The notes: a model not told the origin generated them from the sequence alone. Counted from the stretch's first letter, positions 30,507-40,352 are shown. The stretch is 64,000 nucleotides of DNA from an uncultured Muribaculaceae bacterium (GCA_947627615.1 CANQWS010000007.1:24411-88410), one strand, 5' to 3'. Numbers and translations are program-made.

Positions 30507-32330
30507 ATGGGTAAGTCAGCGAATCCCTTAGTCCAAATTTCATATACGGATGAAACCAACTACGTCGAGGCTTCTAGTACTGACGACGTGATGGGTATGG
30601 TTATGGATGCCAACTGGGGTCCTTGTGGGACACCTGTTGTTTGCAATAGTACCACTTTCCGTTCTATTTTCAATCCTCAGGGTTTGGGTCGTTTGAATGG
30701 CACGCTTGCCACGGCGCTTCGTGCTTTCGAGAAGAATCAGTCTTACATCGAGGTTGTCCGCTTGGGCAGTAAGGAGAATTGGCTGTTTGTGTATATTACG
30801 AGTGCTGGTACGGTAGGTACCTATTCGCATCCTTACAGTACCGATTCTTCGGCTATTGACTTCTCGGGCGTAGCTACGGCTATCGAGACTTCGTTTAAGG
30901 GCGATTCTAAACCTACGGTTCAGGCTTTGTTCCGTCTTCGTTATCCGGGGGGCTTCCCAGCCCAGATTACTTTGTCGGCGTCGCCTAAGACGTTCTTGGG
31001 CACCCAGATGTATAGTCTGGAGCTTGCAGCTTATTCGGGTCAGACTTACACTACTGCTGGTGCTTTGGCTCGTAGTAAGAGTACGAAGGCTTCGGGTGCT
31101 ACGGCGCAGCCGTCTTTCACCAATATCCTTGAGACCTTGACTTTCTCGCTTGTGGACTTGACCTACAACGGTGTTTCGTATAATTACGCTGATGTTATTA
31201 CGAATGACTCGACGTACTTTGTTTCGGACGTTGCGTGGGCTGCGGGTAAGTCTGTTAGTGTTGCTTTGACGAACGCGCCGTTCGCATACACAGTTGCTGA
31301 TGCGGAGATTCCGGGCATTGCTTCTCTTTCTTCTACAGTTCCGGCTTACGTGGCAGATGACTTCGTCGCAGCCTACGATCTTTTCAAGGATCGTGACATT
31401 TCGTCGTCTACGGAGTTGGTTAATAGTTACCTTTGGGATGCTTATCTGGAAGGCAATAGTGAGCCTGTTTTTGATTCCTCTGCGGGTCCGGGTAAGGTCA
31501 TGTCTAAGATGTCTGAGATCGCTGAGCTACGTCAGGACTGCTGCGCCTTGCTTGGCTTCCCTACGACGGTTAATTCGTCTGCGTGGATCAATCCTAACGA
31601 AGTTAATTGGGAGACTACTACCCGTACGAATGCTCGCACTTGGTTCGACGCTATTGCTAATGCGGGTCTGAACATGCATTCGTTCGGCATCGTCGGCTGG
31701 GAGCGCTATACGCTTCGTACTACGATGGGTGTTAAGGTCTATAACCTTGACTGTACTGCTGGGTGGTGTGGCCGTATTAGCGCTGTTGCTGCTTCTACTC
31801 GCAATCGGAACCAGCTTCCGTCTTACAAGGCTTATGGTACTTACCCGTCGACGCTTGTTCGGACTATGAGCTTTGAGAATGTCGTTGAGATGCATAAGGA
31901 GGACGGTATTGGTTCTGTTTATAGCACTGCTACGGGTAACTTCATCTTTGACGTGAAGGGTCTCTACGGAGTCGGCACTTCCTACTTTGCTCAGGCGAAC
32001 GTTATGCGCGTCATTGAGTTCTTGCTTAATAATAGCTACGACATCATTGAGCAAGTTATCCATACGGACGTTGCCGCTAACAAGGCTTCACGTGTTGACC
32101 TTGAGGGTCGTATGAACACAATGCTTGGCTGGTTTATCTCTCGCAATGAGCTTAAGGCCGAGTCGTATGTTGATATTGGGGATTCTTTGAACAGCGATGA
32201 TCTGACGAACGGCGGTGAGTACTTGAATATTAACATTGTCTGCTACTTCTTGAAGTTGACGCAGGGTGTTAATATTAACATCATTGCCCGTGATGGTAGT
32301 GTTAGTTCGTCTGTTTCGATGGTTAATTAA
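30507..32330 (+). CDS. Contractile tail sheath protein
   Basis: 607 residues. N-terminal strand and handshake region (NPLVQISYTDETNYVEAS), a variable middle, then the conserved C-terminal sheath core: LYGVGTSYFAQANVMRVIEF, ANKASRVDLEGRMNTMLGWF, LNINIVCYFLKLTQGVNINI. Size and C-terminal pattern fit T4 gp18-like sheaths. Stacked hexamers contract to drive the tube through the envelope. It is immediately followed by the tube gene, the universal order in contractile tails. Confidence 0.9.
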   Translation: MGKSANPLVQISYTDETNYVEASSTDDVMGMVMDANWGPCGTPVVCNSTTFRSIFNPQGLGRLNGTLATALRAFEKNQSYIEVVRLGSKENWLFVYITSAGTVGTYSHPYSTDSSAIDFSGVATAIETSFKGDSKPTVQALFRLRYPGGFPAQITLSASPKTFLGTQMYSLELAAYSGQTYTTAGALARSKSTKASGATAQPSFTNILETLTFSLVDLTYNGVSYNYADVITNDSTYFVSDVAWAAGKSVSVALTNAPFAYTVADAEIPGIASLSSTVPAYVADDFVAAYDLFKDRDISSSTELVNSYLWDAYLEGNSEPVFDSSAGPGKVMSKMSEIAELRQDCCALLGFPTTVNSSAWINPNEVNWETTTRTNARTWFDAIANAGLNMHSFGIVGWERYTLRTTMGVKVYNLDCTAGWCGRISAVAASTRNRNQLPSYKAYGTYPSTLVRTMSFENVVEMHKEDGIGSVYSTATGNFIFDVKGLYGVGTSYFAQANVMRVIEFLLNNSYDIIEQVIHTDVAANKASRVDLEGRMNTMLGWFISRNELKAESYVDIGDSLNSDDLTNGGEYLNINIVCYFLKLTQGVNINIIARDGSVSSSVSMVN

Positions 32331-32350
32331 TAAAAATCTTTGGTTGTCCT

Positions 32351-32857
32351 ATGACACGTAAAATACAGACTTTCACGGGTATCATCACGAACCCGATGAA
32401 TATTCACAACTTCGCGTTGTCCATTCCGGGTTTTGAGGATTACAGCATCACGGTTCAGAGCACGTCGTTTCCGTCGGACTCTCTCCGTCAGACGCGGTTG
32501 TACGTTGCGGGTGAGGAGATTCGCTATCCTACGGTTGCTCAGAATTCGGGCACGTGGCAGTTTGTTGTTCCGGAGACGGACGACGGTACTATCAGTTCCA
32601 TTCTGGATGGCATCCGTTCTGAGATTTGGAATCAGCTTACGGGTGGTTTGACGGTTGATCCTACGCAGTGGCGTGACATTGGTGTCATTGCCCGCGACCT
32701 CAATAGTAACGAGTCTTTCGAGGTTATTCTGCATGGTGCATGGCTTGCGGGCCGTGGTGACGTCCAGCTTAATCAGGCTACCCCGGAGACCAACTGGCAG
32801 TGGCAGTATCAGTTCATTTACCAGTGGCTTGAGAATAAGAACCTTCGTGGGTTGTAG
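32351..32857 (+). CDS. Tail tube protein (T4 gp19-like)
   Basis: 168 residues. A typical tube fold: NFALSIPGFEDYSITVQSTSFPSD, a beta hairpin (YVAGEEIRYPTVAQNSGTW), an amphipathic helix (SSILDGIRSEIWNQL) and a closing beta part ending NWQWQYQFIYQWLENKNLRGL. It directly follows the sheath gene and is followed by a strong terminator, which would allow a high local transcript level for sheath and tube. Confidence 0.88.
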   Translation: MTRKIQTFTGIITNPMNIHNFALSIPGFEDYSITVQSTSFPSDSLRQTRLYVAGEEIRYPTVAQNSGTWQFVVPETDDGTISSILDGIRSEIWNQLTGGLTVDPTQWRDIGVIARDLNSNESFEVILHGAWLAGRGDVQLNQATPETNWQWQYQFIYQWLENKNLRGL

Positions 32858-32882
32858 TTTCGGGTTTATTTATCCACTTCTA

Positions 32883-32932
32883 GGAGGCTGTGGGCGTGGG
32901 TTGTAGTGTCCCACCTCACAGCTTCCTTTTTT
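32883..32932 (+). terminator. Strong terminator after the tube gene
   Basis: Outer stem GGAGGCTGTG / CACAGCTTCC with an inner GTGGG/CCCAC pair, followed by six T. Confidence 0.88.
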
Positions 32933-32946
32933 AGTTTGAGGATCGC

Positions 32947-33483
32947 ATGAGTATTAAGATTTCTGCTTTCACTGCTGCGATTCCTGCTCCTTTGACGAAG
33001 CGGGATATTACGATGGTGTGGCCTAATTTACCTCAGTCTATGTTTCTTGTTCAGTCGTTGACTTTTCCTACTGAGCAGTATGCTAAGGTTGAGGTTCCGG
33101 TTCGTGGTGTTTCTGTTCAGCTTCCGACACAGGTTTTTCAGCCGGGGGACTGGTCTTTCGAGGTTCCGGATAGTAGGTTCACGGCGGTTCGTTACGAGAT
33201 TGAGCGAGCTTACTACGAGCAGCGTCTTCATAATATTCATCTTATTATGGGGGATGTCTCCAATGTTCTCAACATAGGGAGCGGTGCTTCGTTCTTTAGT
33301 AACCTTTTGAATGTAGCATCTGCTGCTGCATCTACGTTGCTTACGGCTTGCACCTTGTGCGATGCTTTTATTACGGACATTGATCCGGTCCAGTTTTCCG
33401 TTGCGGGTTCTGCGGGTGATCCTGTTTTGTGGTCGGTGAAGGTTCACTATACGTACATTACGAAATTGACTAACGTGGGGTAG
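32947..33483 (+). CDS. Second tail-tube-fold protein
   Basis: 178 residues. The first half parallels the tube protein: MFLVQSLTFPTEQYAKVEVPV / ITVQSTSFPSDSLRQTRLYV, then GVSVQLPTQVFQPGDWSFEVPDS / GEEIRYPTVAQNSGTWQFVVPET, and a helix RYEIERAYYEQRL. The second half is divergent and Ala/Ser-rich. Tube-fold paralogues usually initiate or cap the tube (T4 gp48/gp54 type) or form a tail-proximal ring. It is downstream of the tube terminator, so it is probably made in lower amounts. Confidence 0.7.
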   Translation: MSIKISAFTAAIPAPLTKRDITMVWPNLPQSMFLVQSLTFPTEQYAKVEVPVRGVSVQLPTQVFQPGDWSFEVPDSRFTAVRYEIERAYYEQRLHNIHLIMGDVSNVLNIGSGASFFSNLLNVASAAASTLLTACTLCDAFITDIDPVQFSVAGSAGDPVLWSVKVHYTYITKLTNVG

Positions 33484-33487
33484 AGTT

Positions 33488-34255
33488 ATGGGTCGTTTAA
33501 GTACTTTGGTTCAGCGTGCTGTTGCTTCGCGTCGTGAGTTCATGAGTCTTTCGGCTTCGGGAGGTTCCTCCGGTACTCGTCATGTCATTGCTCCGCTTCT
33601 GCAGGGGGATTTTCGTCTTACGTTTGTGGACGGTAATGACAGTTCTTTGCAGTGGCATTCCACGGATTTCCTTTTGACGAGTTTGAGCGGTCCGAGTGCT
33701 ACGTTGTCATGGTCCCCGCATAGCTCGATCTTGGGAGTTTCTATGCCGTCCATTTCTCAGGATTACCTGACTATCAACTTCTATGTTTCCGGCGACCCGG
33801 ATTATACTCGCGCTAGTTTCCCGTCTTTGTTTTTGTATAATGACCAGTTTGCACCTAATGGGGCTTTGCGCTTGCCGTCTTCGGAGTACTTTGCGTTCCC
33901 GTCGTCCACTGGTGGTAGGTTTCGGGATTCTACGTTAGCCTTCGAGGATGAGATTAATTCAGAGTTCGGGGACTTGGGTCGTCCTTTTGTTCGTCCTACG
34001 ATTATCCTTTACGCTCTTTACCGTCCGAGTGCGGGTGGCAGCTCTATGGAGGATACCCCGATTGAGCTTTGCAGGTTCGAGGGCTGCGTTTTTGGGACGC
34101 CTACGCCTGCTGTGAATCCGTCTGCGGTTGCTCCTATGACTTGGTCACAGCAAATAGGTTATCGTTTCGTTGTTTGGCAGGATGGTACGTTCTTGGGTAA
34201 GGCTATTTCGAAGGCCGAGCACCTTCGTTCTTTCCATATTACCACTTCAAATTAA
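33488..34255 (+). CDS. Tail/baseplate protein of unknown role
   Basis: 255 residues. Beta-rich; the C-terminal segment (PIELCRFEGCVFGTPTPAV ... YRFVVWQDG) resembles the closing part of tube-fold and tube-completion proteins. It lies between the second tube-like protein and the T4-gp26-like gene. No motif gives a precise role. Confidence 0.55.
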   Translation: MGRLSTLVQRAVASRREFMSLSASGGSSGTRHVIAPLLQGDFRLTFVDGNDSSLQWHSTDFLLTSLSGPSATLSWSPHSSILGVSMPSISQDYLTINFYVSGDPDYTRASFPSLFLYNDQFAPNGALRLPSSEYFAFPSSTGGRFRDSTLAFEDEINSEFGDLGRPFVRPTIILYALYRPSAGGSSMEDTPIELCRFEGCVFGTPTPAVNPSAVAPMTWSQQIGYRFVVWQDGTFLGKAISKAEHLRSFHITTSN

Positions 34256-34261
34256 TTTGCA

Positions 34262-35086
34262 ATGATTGTTCAGCTTCCGTCTAATGGTATCTTTGGTCTC
34301 ACGCAGACTGTTTTAAACACGCCGCTTGTCGGTCACCTTTCTCAGCTTGCTTCTACGGATTACACGGAGGAGCAGATTCGTCAGGAGTTCGTTCGCATGC
34401 TTCTGGCCCACCCGGAGGACCTTGAGCGTATGACCATCTGCGACCGCGATTATTTGTTTATGATCGCTGCGTCGGGTGTTTGTATGAACCAGATCACTAC
34501 GGACTTTGTTTGTCCTGTATGTAAGGATGGTGGGAAGGACGTTGTCAGCTCTGTTGTTTATGACATTACTCAGCAGGAGGTTATTGAGCTTGCCCCCAAG
34601 ACGCCGTCGGAGGTTAAGAAGACTTGGGATGACTTGGGTGTGGAGTATACCTACCGTATTCTCCGTGCTTCGGATGAGGAGCGCTTGGTTGAGTACGCTT
34701 TAGCCGACTACGATCATTATAGTCTTCGTTATGAGCAGGCTTTCATGGCTGCGACGCTTGGTCAGGATTGTAGTGATAACGAGGCTATTGCTAAAGGTAT
34801 TGATGTTATTAGTCAGTATCCATTGGCGGTCTATTTCTCGGCGTTGTTGTTCACGCAGGTTGCGTTTCATGGTGTTCGACCTAGTGTAATGGGTAAGTGC
34901 CATGAGTGCGGTCGTGATGTTAAGGTTTTGGTTCCTTTTGGGGATACGGTTAAGATGTTAGACTCTGCCCGTCTTGTCAACCGTTTCTCTCAGATTTCAC
35001 ATATGGTTGACTTCAAGTCTTTCTTGGAGCTTTCTATGCCTATGCTTGCGCAGTTTGAGGCGAATGCGCGTGCTCAGGCTAAGTAG
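34262..35086 (+). CDS. T4 baseplate-hub-assembly-like protein with two zinc knuckles
   Basis: 274 residues. A helical N-terminus with CDRDYLFMIAASGVC is followed by CxxC pairs: CPVC (about 88) and CHEC (about 213), which can form a split zinc ribbon. The region EEQIRQEFVRMLLAHPEDLERMTICDRDYLFM resembles proteins placed directly before the tape measure in T4-like phages (gp26-type hub assembly). Such proteins act as tape-measure chaperones or hub builders. Position immediately before the tape measure supports this. Confidence 0.6.
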   Translation: MIVQLPSNGIFGLTQTVLNTPLVGHLSQLASTDYTEEQIRQEFVRMLLAHPEDLERMTICDRDYLFMIAASGVCMNQITTDFVCPVCKDGGKDVVSSVVYDITQQEVIELAPKTPSEVKKTWDDLGVEYTYRILRASDEERLVEYALADYDHYSLRYEQAFMAATLGQDCSDNEAIAKGIDVISQYPLAVYFSALLFTQVAFHGVRPSVMGKCHECGRDVKVLVPFGDTVKMLDSARLVNRFSQISHMVDFKSFLELSMPMLAQFEANARAQAK

Positions 35087-35098
35087 TGGTATTGTTAT

Positions 35099-37543
35099 AT
35101 GGCGTCGGACGAGAGGTTTAAAATTAGCGGCCTGAATGCCGCGCTGGATGAGTATTTGGAGAAGATTGACAAGGTCAATCTTAGCCGCAAGGACCTTCTT
35201 GCTAACAAGGAGCTTCTGGAGGATTCCTTGAAGTTGCTGGCTTCGCTGGATGATAAGATGAAGACGATTGAGTCTTCGTCTGCTTCGTCTTCCGAGAAGT
35301 CAGCCCGCTTAGCTTTGCTTGATAGCATCCGTTCTAACGTCATGTCGGGGAAGCCCGTTGATTCGTTGCTTACACAGGAGTCCCGTATTTCGGATTTAGC
35401 ACGCCGGGGTTCGGGTGCTGCATCGTTTCCGCGCATTTCCTCTAGTGAGCGTGTTGGTCTTTTGAGTGTTTCGGAGCGTGTTGCCGCCGCGGGGTTAGGT
35501 TCTACGCTTGGGGGGTTGTCTCCGCGCCAGATTGATGCTATGCTTTCGTGGGCTACCCGTTCGGGTGGTGGTCCGTCGCGGTCCGGCATGAGTGCTGCTT
35601 TACAGTCGAGTGCTTTTGAGCTTGGTAGCAGCTTGACTTCGGGTGGCACGTGGGATCGCCTTCGTTCCTCGTCTGATGATCATCTTATTGATTCTTTGGA
35701 CGAGGCGGAGCGTGAGGAGAAGTTCGATCAGTCGGTGGCTACTATTCAGACTACGTCGGATGCGATCCTTGCTTCTTTGGGCAAGCCTACGAAGGGTGCT
35801 CCTGCGCGTCTTGAGTTCCGCCAGCCTAAGCCGTCTAAGAGCGGTCGTGGTGATTGGTGGTCTACCTTGAAGTTGCTGGGCGGCATTGCGGGGACGGTTG
35901 GTGTTCTGTATGGTCTTTTCAGCAACCAGAAGGTTCAGCAGTGGTTGAACGATGTTCTTCTCAATCCGGATAAGTGGAAGGAGTGGGGCGATAAGATAGA
36001 TGCTATCTGGAATCGTCTTGGTGATGTATTCAACTTGGTTATGTCTTCTACCAAGTCTACTCGTGATGCTACTGTTGCTTCTGCTAATGCGGGTTATGAG
36101 CTTTATAAGAGCATGGATTCCGATTTGCAGGGTTATGTCAATAGCTTTAATCGGGATGTTAGTGGCATGCAGCCGATGCGTGTTCTGGGCTTATCGGACA
36201 TTGATCGTTCTGTTGCTGCGTCGGGGGTTGACGAGGCTTTGTCTGCTGCTGCTAAGCTAGGGTTCGGTGCTTTGGGTGCAGGCGTTGTACTGAAGAAGGG
36301 TTTATCTGCCTTGTACGCTGGTGGTCCTGCGAGTGCTGCTGCTTTGGCGTTGTTCTCCATTAAGGCGTGGTCTGAGATTAAGGAGACTCAGCGCAAGACT
36401 TTTAATATTGTCTCTGCCGCGTGGGCCGTTGAGCATGGGTTAGCTGCAGCTTATCTTTTTACCGAGGGTTCGGGGTCTTCTCCGTCATTGGTTGCTTTGG
36501 GCAAGATCGAGGATGCCTCCGGGACGACTTCATATGACTCTTTGTCTCCACAAGAGCAGATGGGCTATTCTACGTCGTTGTTGCTTCAGGTTGAGTCGGA
36601 GCGTCAGCGGTCTAACTCATATGCTTTGCTGTCTTCTGCTTTCTCATCTAATCCTGCTATGTATGCAGAGTTGGTCTTGGGTAAGACCGGGTTATCGGCC
36701 GATGCTGCTCGTGGTGAGCTTATGGATTGGCTGAGTAAGTCTTCTCCGAAGGAGCGTCGTGCTTTCCTTGCTCAGCATCCTGAGATTTATCGGATGATTA
36801 CGAGTGGTAACGTTGGTCTTGAGCTTGGTCGCCCTGCAGATTATCTAGGTCGTGCAGATGGTATGTATTCCCATTTGTTTTTTAATACTGTAGACAGTGC
36901 TATGGCTGCGAGTGCTCAGGGTTACGAAGGTGGTGAGTCAGACCCGGCCTTTGTAGAGGCTTGGGATAAGATTGCTCGCGGTGAGGTTAACGTAGCACCA
37001 TCCGGTCGTGGCTTGCTTCGCACTGCGGACATGCAGCGTCAGTATGATGCTTTGCGCGATCCGCGCGTGGTAGGTTATCAGACTGCGGCTTCATTCAATA
37101 TCCTCAGTATGTTTGCAGGTGATAATGTGGATGCTGGGATAATGAAGTTAGGTATGAAGGGCGCTACGGGTCGCCGTGCATCTGCAGGAGCCTTGGCAGA
37201 CTTCCAGCGTGCTTTGGCGTTGCGTAACATTCGTCTTCGTGGAGGTGATTCTGCGGTGGTGCCTGAACTTCAGCTTTCCACTTTCTTGCCTAGTATTGCG
37301 GGGTCTATACAGACTACGACGAGTTCTGCTGCTCCGAAGCTGGAGGAGTATGTTTCTGCTTCCGATTTAAAGTTGGATGCTTTGCTGTACAAGGTTGACA
37401 CTTTAGCCCATCAGTTGGATGTCCTTCGTGAGTCTCGGGCATCGTCACCGTCGACCTCTGAGGGTTCCGGCAATGCTACTATGGTCAATAACAATTCTAC
37501 CACGGTCATTCGTACCGCTAACGATCCTACAGGCTCTATGTAA
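35099..37543 (+). CDS. Tape measure protein
   Basis: 814 residues. A helical, charged N-terminus (LDEYLEKIDKVNLSRKDLLANK), hydrophobic membrane-like helices near 260 (LLGGIAGTVGVLYGLF) and 385-430 (FGALGAGVVL ... AAALALFSIKAW), long helical stretches and a Ser/Thr/Asn-rich end. At about 1.5 angstrom per residue of extended helix this would specify a tail near 120 nm. It lies between the tail-assembly gene and the tail lysin, as expected. Its stop overlaps the next start (TAATG). Confidence 0.75.
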   Translation: MASDERFKISGLNAALDEYLEKIDKVNLSRKDLLANKELLEDSLKLLASLDDKMKTIESSSASSSEKSARLALLDSIRSNVMSGKPVDSLLTQESRISDLARRGSGAASFPRISSSERVGLLSVSERVAAAGLGSTLGGLSPRQIDAMLSWATRSGGGPSRSGMSAALQSSAFELGSSLTSGGTWDRLRSSSDDHLIDSLDEAEREEKFDQSVATIQTTSDAILASLGKPTKGAPARLEFRQPKPSKSGRGDWWSTLKLLGGIAGTVGVLYGLFSNQKVQQWLNDVLLNPDKWKEWGDKIDAIWNRLGDVFNLVMSSTKSTRDATVASANAGYELYKSMDSDLQGYVNSFNRDVSGMQPMRVLGLSDIDRSVAASGVDEALSAAAKLGFGALGAGVVLKKGLSALYAGGPASAAALALFSIKAWSEIKETQRKTFNIVSAAWAVEHGLAAAYLFTEGSGSSPSLVALGKIEDASGTTSYDSLSPQEQMGYSTSLLLQVESERQRSNSYALLSSAFSSNPAMYAELVLGKTGLSADAARGELMDWLSKSSPKERRAFLAQHPEIYRMITSGNVGLELGRPADYLGRADGMYSHLFFNTVDSAMAASAQGYEGGESDPAFVEAWDKIARGEVNVAPSGRGLLRTADMQRQYDALRDPRVVGYQTAASFNILSMFAGDNVDAGIMKLGMKGATGRRASAGALADFQRALALRNIRLRGGDSAVVPELQLSTFLPSIAGSIQTTTSSAAPKLEEYVSASDLKLDALLYKVDTLAHQLDVLRESRASSPSTSEGSGNATMVNNNSTTVIRTANDPTGSM

Positions 37544-39114
37544 TGCAGAGGGCAGAGGTTGACATACAGGGTGCGGGTGTTGATGCTTTTCTGGCTCTTT
37601 CCGCAGAGACGCTGCAGGTCTGGGCTGCGGCTATGGCCCAACTGTCTTCGGAGGATGTTGCGGATGCAGAGCTGCCTGCCATGTCTCCGTCTGCCTTACG
37701 TGCTTACATTGAGTCTCATGACATAGATGACGTTGCGGATGATGCCGAGCGTTCTGCTTCTACGGATGATGACGAGGATGGCGGTGGGGTTCTAGGCTGG
37801 CTTCTGCGTTGTGCGGGGAGTGCTGCTATTCCTGCGTCGGTTAAGGCGGGCCTTGCTCTTTTGGATATTGTGATGTCCGTGGGTCAGGCTGCCTTGTGGG
37901 GTTTTCTCCTGTTTGGCGGCTTCAAATTGATTCACCGGACATCTACCGCCAAGTTAAAGATCGACGGCTCAGAATCAGACTTTACGACCGAGTGGGCTTT
38001 GGTCCCTACGTGGTTTTCGGAACTTGCGTCCGGTTCCGGGGGTGGTGCGGTTGTTCGAGGTACTCGTGCTTACTCGGAGGTTCAGGGCTATGTTGGTTCT
38101 GAGTTATATAAGCTTCTGGTCGGTGAGGAGTACGCCCGTGAGGATAAGGGTGTTGTTTCTACCGAGTATGGTATTATTGACTCACTTCATAGTAGACCTC
38201 ACTCTGGTCTTGATTTGCGTATTGCTGGAGGCACTCCTTTGCGGTCTTTAGGTGATGGTGTTGTGACTCGCGTCTGGGAGGGCGGTTCAGGCGGCAAATC
38301 GCTCCAGATTACGCTTGATAACGGCATAGTGATAGGCATGGCCCACCTGCAGGACAATTCGCTTGTTCCGGTGGGCACACGTGTCCGCAAAGGGGACGTT
38401 GTAGCCGTTTCCGGTAATACGGGTACACATACTACTGGTGCTCATCTTCATATTACTTTCCGGCGTGCTTCGAATATGGGTTCGACGGTTAATCCTGCTT
38501 CCATCATGCCGGAGTTAGGTATTTCAGTTCCTATGGCACAGACATCTTCTTTTCCGGCAGATAGACAGGCTCAGGGTTATTCTATTACTCTAGGTTCCTC
38601 CTTAGCTAAGAATGCTTATAATTTGACAGGCTTGCAGGCTTTCGGCACACAGTGGAAAGGCAAGTCGGGTACGGTTCAAGCTTCTGGGGGTCGTGTTTTC
38701 GAGCGCTTCACTTCTCCGGAGTGGAGTCTTCGTGCTACGATGGGTACTCTTTTGAACTACCAGACTCGGAAGGACATTTCCCGGTCTGGGGGTGCTTGGA
38801 CTACCATTGGTGATATTTCCCGTATGTATGTAGGCGGAGGTTACACGAACCGTCCGGCTTACGAAGGGGATGATATTGTTCAGTATGCCCGTAACATTTC
38901 GGAGTTTTCCGGTTATGGTGTTGATGAGCGTATTGATGTTCGCCGTCCGGAGGTCATTGAGAAGCTCACACAGGCTATTGCCCGTCAGGAGTCTTTTTCG
39001 ATTGTTTCGGATACGGCTATTAAGCAGGTTCGTGCTGTTGCTTTCAATGACTTCTCGTCGGCAGTGAATAAGCAGGATGTTTCGGGGCTTAGTTCCAACT
39101 ATCAGAAGTTTTGA
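37543..39114 (+). CDS. Tail-associated M23 peptidase (peptidoglycan lysin)
   Basis: 523 residues. The N-terminus is acidic with a hydrophobic helix near 105-130 (LALLDIVMSVGQAALWGFLLF). The M23 domain (about 205-310) has the zinc site HSGLD (His and Asp) and HLHITF, with GDGVVTRVWEGG and GMAHLQDN between, as in lysostaphin-type endopeptidases. It would cut peptide cross-links of host peptidoglycan during infection. About 200 more residues follow, probably anchoring it in the baseplate. Translation is coupled to the tape measure. Confidence 0.85.
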   Translation: MQRAEVDIQGAGVDAFLALSAETLQVWAAAMAQLSSEDVADAELPAMSPSALRAYIESHDIDDVADDAERSASTDDDEDGGGVLGWLLRCAGSAAIPASVKAGLALLDIVMSVGQAALWGFLLFGGFKLIHRTSTAKLKIDGSESDFTTEWALVPTWFSELASGSGGGAVVRGTRAYSEVQGYVGSELYKLLVGEEYAREDKGVVSTEYGIIDSLHSRPHSGLDLRIAGGTPLRSLGDGVVTRVWEGGSGGKSLQITLDNGIVIGMAHLQDNSLVPVGTRVRKGDVVAVSGNTGTHTTGAHLHITFRRASNMGSTVNPASIMPELGISVPMAQTSSFPADRQAQGYSITLGSSLAKNAYNLTGLQAFGTQWKGKSGTVQASGGRVFERFTSPEWSLRATMGTLLNYQTRKDISRSGGAWTTIGDISRMYVGGGYTNRPAYEGDDIVQYARNISEFSGYGVDERIDVRRPEVIEKLTQAIARQESFSIVSDTAIKQVRAVAFNDFSSAVNKQDVSGLSSNYQKF

Positions 39115-39410
39115 CGAGCACATACGTATATGTAGGGACTTACTATTTTATTACGATGACAGGCCGGGGTTTTCCTCGGCCTTCGTTGTGGTTTATGGGG
39201 GTTACGCGGGGGTTGTGGGCTGTGTGTTGTGTGTGGGTTCCGGGTTGTTGGGTGCTTTCGGTTTCGGCCTTCGTTGTGGGTTCCGGGTTTTGCTTAGGGT
39301 TGTGTATGCCGTATGGTTTGTTCGTTTGGACCTTCGTTGCAGGTGTTTTTGTTTTTTTTTGCATGTAGTGTTGGTTTTGTGCAATTATATATCCTAGAAA
39401 TGGTTTTGTG
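39115..39410 (+). other. Non-coding gap with terminator and G+T-rich repeats
   Basis: A terminator-like hairpin GGCCGGGG-TTTT-CCTCGGCC lies at 39162-39181. The sequence after it is very rich in G and T and contains exact direct repeats: TCGGCCTTCGTTGTGG at 39176-39191 and 39264-39279, and GTGGGTTCCGGGTT at 39233-39246 and 39276-39289. Open frames here give implausible Trp/Cys/Gly-rich proteins. It ends with a late promoter. Confidence 0.6.
39382..39394 (+). promoter_or_regulatory. Late promoter element (copy 7)
   Basis: CAATTATATATCC followed by TAGAAAT, 17 bases before ATG 39411. The preceding GGTTTTGTG is shared with copy 8. Confidence 0.88.
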
Positions 39411-40328
39411 ATGTCATTGAGTGTCCAACAGATCCGGGATTTAAATAAGATACGGCTTTTTGTTACGAGCTGTAGTGATCCTGCTGGTGAGTATTCCGAT
39501 GGTAGTTCTAGCACTGCGGGTGTCTGGAGTTTCGGGATGTACTCTGAGGGAGGTCTTGGGTTGGAGGCACCTATCAAGACGACGTCTGTCTTCGGTGCGC
39601 TTCCGGGTAGTGGTTTCGGTGATACTATTGTGGGTCAGACTTTAGGTTCTGCGCTTCAGGTTGGCTGGGGTTTGGTTCCTCAGGTTGACTATCCTCATAA
39701 GTTTAAGTTTCAGGGTAGCGAGCCTTTGAGCTTTAGTGTTAAGTGCTACTTGGTTTTGGAGACGAGCGTTGCGCACGATTTCTTTGCTCCTTTGCTTCGT
39801 TTGTTTTTCCTTACTTACCCTCGTAGGACTACCGATCCTGATTCGGGTGCTGCTGTTAGTGTTCAGGATTGGTTCCGGGATCACGCTTCGGAGTTGGATG
39901 CTTCTATTCAGGATTGGATTTCGGCGTTGGATACTCCGTCTACCCGCAATATCTATGATTTTCTCAGCAAGCTTTCTTCGGGTGCTGCGGACGCTGTTTC
40001 TGGGGTTGCGGACTTCGTTGATAAGTATGTAGGGAGTGTTTATCCTTTGGTCACGCCTCCTACGTTCCGGACTCGTGGTAGCAATAGTCCTAGTCGTTTT
40101 CCGTGGGGTGGTCAGGTAAGATATTACCAGACTTCGGGTAGCGGTTTGGCTTTGGGTTACGGTCGGACTTATGTTGACGATGTTTTCATCCGTAGTTTGA
40201 GTGTTCGTATTCCGGAGTTGTATTATGACGGTGGTTTTCCGCAGGTCATCGAGGTTAACCTGTCGTTTGAGACGTTGCGAGTTGCTACCGCGGATATGCT
40301 TTACGGTGCGGTTACGGGTCGTCTTTAG
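39411..40328 (+). CDS. Baseplate/tube-cap protein (T4 gp48-like by position)
   Basis: 305 residues from ATG 39411. A central HKFKFQGSEPLSFSVKCYLVLE strand region and a C-terminal VDDVFIRSLSVRIPELYYDGGFPQVIEVNLSFETLRVAT give the strand pattern typical of tube-initiating baseplate proteins, where the last beta sheet matches the tube. It starts a new late operon that continues with LysM, hub and spike genes. The precise T4 counterpart is uncertain. Confidence 0.65.
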   Translation: MSLSVQQIRDLNKIRLFVTSCSDPAGEYSDGSSSTAGVWSFGMYSEGGLGLEAPIKTTSVFGALPGSGFGDTIVGQTLGSALQVGWGLVPQVDYPHKFKFQGSEPLSFSVKCYLVLETSVAHDFFAPLLRLFFLTYPRRTTDPDSGAAVSVQDWFRDHASELDASIQDWISALDTPSTRNIYDFLSKLSSGAADAVSGVADFVDKYVGSVYPLVTPPTFRTRGSNSPSRFPWGGQVRYYQTSGSGLALGYGRTYVDDVFIRSLSVRIPELYYDGGFPQVIEVNLSFETLRVATADMLYGAVTGRL

Positions 40329-40352
40329 TTTCTTAGTTTTGTTGCTGTTGTT

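Noticed and set aside
39156..39368. Open frame for a 70-residue Trp/Cys/Gly-rich hydrophobic protein
   Set aside because: It lies wholly in G+T-rich repeats, overlaps a terminator hairpin and has codon use unlike any neighbour.
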